Assembly: GCA_017613855.1 (NCBI GenBank) | Contig: JAGACY010000209.1 | Coordinates: forward strand, 1-44,061 | Origin: Pseudomonadota bacterium | Lineage (GTDB): Bacteria > Myxococcota > Bradymonadia > UBA4248 | Reading direction: 5' to 3' | DNA length: 44,061 bases | Shown here: positions 41,210 to 44,061 of the stretch, piece by piece | How the letters are laid out: every line of letters begins with the position of its first letter | How positions within the stretch are numbered: the first letter of the stretch is position 1 | Position numbers and translations under genes: made by a program | The notes under the pieces: model-generated | The model's database searches: none | What the model was told of the DNA's origin: nothing | Seen by the model: the letters and a program-made list of their open reading frames with translations, nothing else

Positions 41210-42361
41210 ATGGCCGACAATGCACGTATTGCCCGAATGAAACAAAAAGCCTGGTCCATGCTCGATGCCAAACAACCCGAAGAAGCCATCGCTGCTTTTA
41301 AGGAATGTGTCGAACTCGAACCCAACAACCTGAATCACCAGATCGAGCTCGGTGTTGCTTACTATAAACTCGGGCGTCTCGATGAAGCCTTGGTCGTCCT
41401 CGATAAAATACTGGCCGAAGATCCCAATCACATGTTGGCGCTCAACAACAAAGCCAGAATTCTGCTTGATCGCGGCATGCATAAAGAGGCTTTGGCGCTC
41501 TATCGGCAAATCCTCAATCAGGATCCCAAACACATTCGAACCTGGATTAAATGTGCTCAGGTGATGCTTTCTCTCGAAAGATATGACAAGGCAGACGGCT
41601 GCATTCAGGAAGCACTCGCCGTATCCCCCAATGAGGGTGAGCTTTGGCGCGAACGTGCCATCATTGCCCGCAATGCCGGCAATCTCGAAGCGGCCTCCGA
41701 ATATATCGAAAAATCGCTCGAACAAAAGGCGACCGATTTCGATTCATTGCGCGAAAAAGCCAATATTCTTGCGGCTCTTAAACAATACAAGAAAGCCATT
41801 GATGCCTATCAGTCCGCGTTGCGTCAGAATTCGTCTGACAAGGAAGTCAAGGTTTCACTTGGGTATGCCTATCTGGCCGATAATCGCCCCAAAGATGCAC
41901 TCGATGCCTTCGAAGCTGTCATGAAGGAAGAGAAAAACAATGCCAAAGTCTGGGATGGCCGAGGTCTGGCTTTTATTGCAGTCGGTGAGACTGCACGTGG
42001 GCTCGTCAATCGCGGAACGGCAGCCATGATTAACAAGAATTACGAGGAGGCGCTTAAGCTTTTTGACGAAGCCATTCAGAGCAACCCGCAATTCCCCGAG
42101 GCTTGGTCGAACAAGGGGGTGCTGCTCGAAAGAATGGAAAAATATGCCGAAGCCGCCGAGGCCTATCAACAGGCACTCAAATATGACCCTGCAGCGGTGA
42201 TTTGCATGCATAACCTTGGGATGCTCTACATTAACCATCTTGATCGACGTCCCGAAGGTTTAAGCTGGCTCAAAAATACGCTCAAATATGATCCGCAGCG
42301 ATGGTTCAAGCTGCCGACGGAATTGCGCAGTGCCGTCGATAATGCCTCTTATATGAATTAG
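41210..42361 (+). CDS. Tetratricopeptide-repeat protein
   Basis: A 383-residue protein made almost wholly of TPR units (for example AIAAFKECVELEPNN, ALVVLDKILAEDPNH, AIDAYQSALRQNSSD, AAEAYQQALKYDPA), about ten in all, forming a protein-binding superhelix. No signal peptide or membrane helix is seen, so it is probably cytosolic. The frame is open from 41159 through a heptad array, but AAAGGA stands before the ATG at 41210. It follows the amidase gene across repeat DNA; a link to the VWA/zinc-ribbon operon is possible but unproven. Confidence 0.9.
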   Translation: MADNARIARMKQKAWSMLDAKQPEEAIAAFKECVELEPNNLNHQIELGVAYYKLGRLDEALVVLDKILAEDPNHMLALNNKARILLDRGMHKEALALYRQILNQDPKHIRTWIKCAQVMLSLERYDKADGCIQEALAVSPNEGELWRERAIIARNAGNLEAASEYIEKSLEQKATDFDSLREKANILAALKQYKKAIDAYQSALRQNSSDKEVKVSLGYAYLADNRPKDALDAFEAVMKEEKNNAKVWDGRGLAFIAVGETARGLVNRGTAAMINKNYEEALKLFDEAIQSNPQFPEAWSNKGVLLERMEKYAEAAEAYQQALKYDPAAVICMHNLGMLYINHLDRRPEGLSWLKNTLKYDPQRWFKLPTELRSAVDNASYMN

Positions 42362-42362
42362 G

Positions 42363-42379
42363 AATGTGTAATTTGTAAT
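42363..42379. repeat. Short heptad remnant
   Basis: AATGTGTAATTTGTAATTT, two units of the heptad family, directly after the TPR gene. Confidence 0.4.
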
Positions 42380-42446
42380 TTGGGTATTCTTAAATCATTA
42401 GTTTGCCCGGTAGGATGATATCTATCGGGTAAAATATAATGGATAC

Positions 42447-42560
42447 GCCCCAGAGGGGCAATACATTCGCAGCTCATAACCGTGGGGGAACCCCACGGAA
42501 AATCGATATGCCCCGCAGGGGCGATTTAGCTCATAACCGTGTGCGAAACTCAGGGATTGT
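42447..42560. repeat. GCCCC-hairpin repeat, copies 2 and 3
   Basis: GCCCC-AGA-GGGGC (42447-42459), CATTCGCAGC, then the perfect stem CCGTGGGG/CCCCACGG (42480-42498); a further GCCCC-GCA-GGGGC (42510-42522) with the CTCATAACCGTG tail repeated. Matches 21645-21716. Confidence 0.75.
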
Positions 42561-42600
42561 GTGAGGCCGAAGGGCGTAACTCTTAGGGAGAGGCGTAACT

Positions 42601-44061
42601 ATGCGTTTGAATAAGAATTTGTATTATCTTTGTATTGCATTGAGTGCTGGCATTTGGGCCATGGGGTGCGGTGACGATGGTGCCAAAAAAGTTGATCAAT
42701 GTGCGAATGGTGCATGCAATGCAGAGCCGGTTTGCAAAGGCGATGACTGCGAATCCCCGGAAAAATGCACCAAAACTGAGGATACATGCATCGATGAGGA
42801 TACCGTTCAGCATTGTAAAGATGGTGAAATGCCGGCTACGGAGAAATGTACGTCCGGCCATTGTAAAGCAGGAAAGTGTGAAACTGCTGCAGAACCGATA
42901 GATACCAAGTGCTCAAAGACAGAAACGACGTGTGCAGATAACGTCACACTGTCTGAATGCACAGAAGGCGAAGAAGCCGTTCTTACCGATTGCAGCCAAA
43001 CGGTAGAGAATGGCGTTTGCAGCAATGGCGCATGTGTCAAACAAGTCTCCGGCGGAGACAATTGTGCCGAAGGTGAGGCATGTCCCGACGGCATGTACTG
43101 CAGTTATACAGAACCGCACATCTGTATTGCTTACAGCAAAGCCGGGGAAAGCTGTCAGGATAATGACTGTGATCCGAAACTGCTTTGTATAGAAGGTGTG
43201 TGTCTTGAACCCGTTGAACCGGGTATGGCATGCAATTCAAATACATTTTGTCAGGACGGCCAATGCAAGGACGGCATTTGCCAAAAAATATCCGAAGCGT
43301 ATGGCAGCTGCGGTGATCATGAAACCTGCCCGGAAGGCACGATTTGCACAGATGGTATATGCGTTCCAACCCGGGGCAACTGCCAGAAGAATGATGATTG
43401 TATGGGAGATACCTATTGCTGTTTGGATGCTGCCTGTGGGAGCTACCAAGGTGTTTGTATTCCATACTCAGAAGACAAGAACAACGACGAAGCCTGTTTA
43501 TTTACGACAAAACCCGGCATCTTCGAGGCGGCCATACAATGCGGGTGGAAGATGGATCCATCTGAACACGAAGATGTAGAGATTTCGGGACCGCCGGGAT
43601 ATGAATTTCCACCTGACGAAGCGGATCCTAAATGGGTATATGGCATGGTCACTGTTGGCAAGATTCATAATGCTCAGAAGATTGATAAACCCATGCTCGT
43701 GTTCTCGACAGAAAGCAGTTTTGATGGAAAGGTTCGCATCGTAAATTCTGAGACATGTCAAACCGTCGAAACGCTGTTCTATGCCTCTTTAGGATATGAC
43801 TCACCTGTATTGGCAGATCTGGATGGCGATGGGTATATGGAGATCATCGGTACAGGCAGTAATATTTTTGATGAACAATGGGGATTGTATGTTTATTCCT
43901 GGGATGAAAGCCAGGGAAAACATGTTCAAAAATTTGTAGAAAGCACGATAGATTGGGATGGAACCTTAAGCATACACGACATTGATAACGATGGTGTACC
44001 TGAAGTCATTGATTCCAAAGGGCATGTCGCTCGTGTTGACGGTAAAGTATTGTCTTCGGAA
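42601..44061 (+). CDS. Cys-rich FG-GAP lipoprotein, 3' end outside window
   Basis: The frame is open from the ATG at 42601 to the last base, 487 codons, so the C-terminus is missing. A signal ends at lipobox AMGC. The next 300 residues hold over 40 cysteines in short EGF-like or Dickkopf-like units (CTKTEDTCIDEDTVQHC, CQKNDDCMGDTYCC), a style common in Myxococcota surface lipoproteins. From about residue 350 a beta-propeller of FG-GAP type begins (VLADLDGDGYMEIIG, IHDIDNDGVPEVID), probably calcium-binding. AGGGAGAGG precedes the start. A surface adhesin or binding protein is likely. Confidence 0.88.
   Translation, partial: MRLNKNLYYLCIALSAGIWAMGCGDDGAKKVDQCANGACNAEPVCKGDDCESPEKCTKTEDTCIDEDTVQHCKDGEMPATEKCTSGHCKAGKCETAAEPIDTKCSKTETTCADNVTLSECTEGEEAVLTDCSQTVENGVCSNGACVKQVSGGDNCAEGEACPDGMYCSYTEPHICIAYSKAGESCQDNDCDPKLLCIEGVCLEPVEPGMACNSNTFCQDGQCKDGICQKISEAYGSCGDHETCPEGTICTDGICVPTRGNCQKNDDCMGDTYCCLDAACGSYQGVCIPYSEDKNNDEACLFTTKPGIFEAAIQCGWKMDPSEHEDVEISGPPGYEFPPDEADPKWVYGMVTVGKIHNAQKIDKPMLVFSTESSFDGKVRIVNSETCQTVETLFYASLGYDSPVLADLDGDGYMEIIGTGSNIFDEQWGLYVYSWDESQGKHVQKFVESTIDWDGTLSIHDIDNDGVPEVIDSKGHVARVDGKVLSSE

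Overview
The window reads as a chromosome segment of a Myxococcota-like (former deltaproteobacterial) bacterium that probably lives without oxygen. The lineage signs are Cys-rich lipoproteins, MopE-type metal-binding repeats, two proteins with MYXO-CTERM-like tails, and an outer-membrane/VWA gene set resembling part of the Myxococcus gliding machine. Anaerobic life is suggested by hydF, a maturase of [FeFe]-hydrogenase. This placement is an inference from gene content; no rRNA gene is present.

Layout. 0.1-1.8 kb: hydF and a convergent RRM protein. 2.4-4.9 kb: the conserved ribosome block rpsP-khpA-rimM-trmD-rplS, split by an internal terminator and a second promoter. 5-9 kb: a zinc-ribbon/double-FHA protein, signal peptidase I and a beta-lactamase-fold lipoprotein. 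9.8-18.2 kb: yhbY, a YciO-type protein, pdxS (frameshifted as read), pdxT, murD, tmk, rluD and an ABC1/UbiB kinase. Nearly every gap between these genes holds one of two dispersed repeat families. 18.3-27.1 kb: surface proteins (Cys-rich lipoproteins; an NlpC/P60-DUF11 lipoprotein interrupted by one in-frame TGA; a trypsin with eight 30-residue DxD repeats), a receiver-like/PATAN membrane protein and two tandem tRNA-Leu(GAG) genes. 27.3-32.4 kb: a compact operon of VWA lipoprotein, two outer-membrane barrels and a periplasmic TPR protein, resembling the CglB/GltA/GltB/GltC outer-membrane module. 32.6-44 kb: a NAGPA/beta-propeller/MopE surface protein, an acyltransferase, then a Tat-exported protein, a VWA membrane protein with four zinc ribbons and a cytosolic-looking amidase/M23 protein (a probable operon), a TPR protein, and the 5' part of a Cys-rich FG-GAP lipoprotein that runs off the window.

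The most striking non-coding signal is repetitive. One family consists of heptanucleotide arrays flanking a conserved core of about 75 bp, with left and right arrays matched within each element although their sequence differs between elements. A second family consists of 17 small palindromes that all share a TAT/ATA pair and one unpaired base at a fixed place, clustered in a single orientation; two of them double as terminators. Four promoters share the form TTGAnn-N17-nAwAAG (TTGACA in three; -10 TAAAAG, CAAAAG or TATAAG), which helps in reading transcription units.
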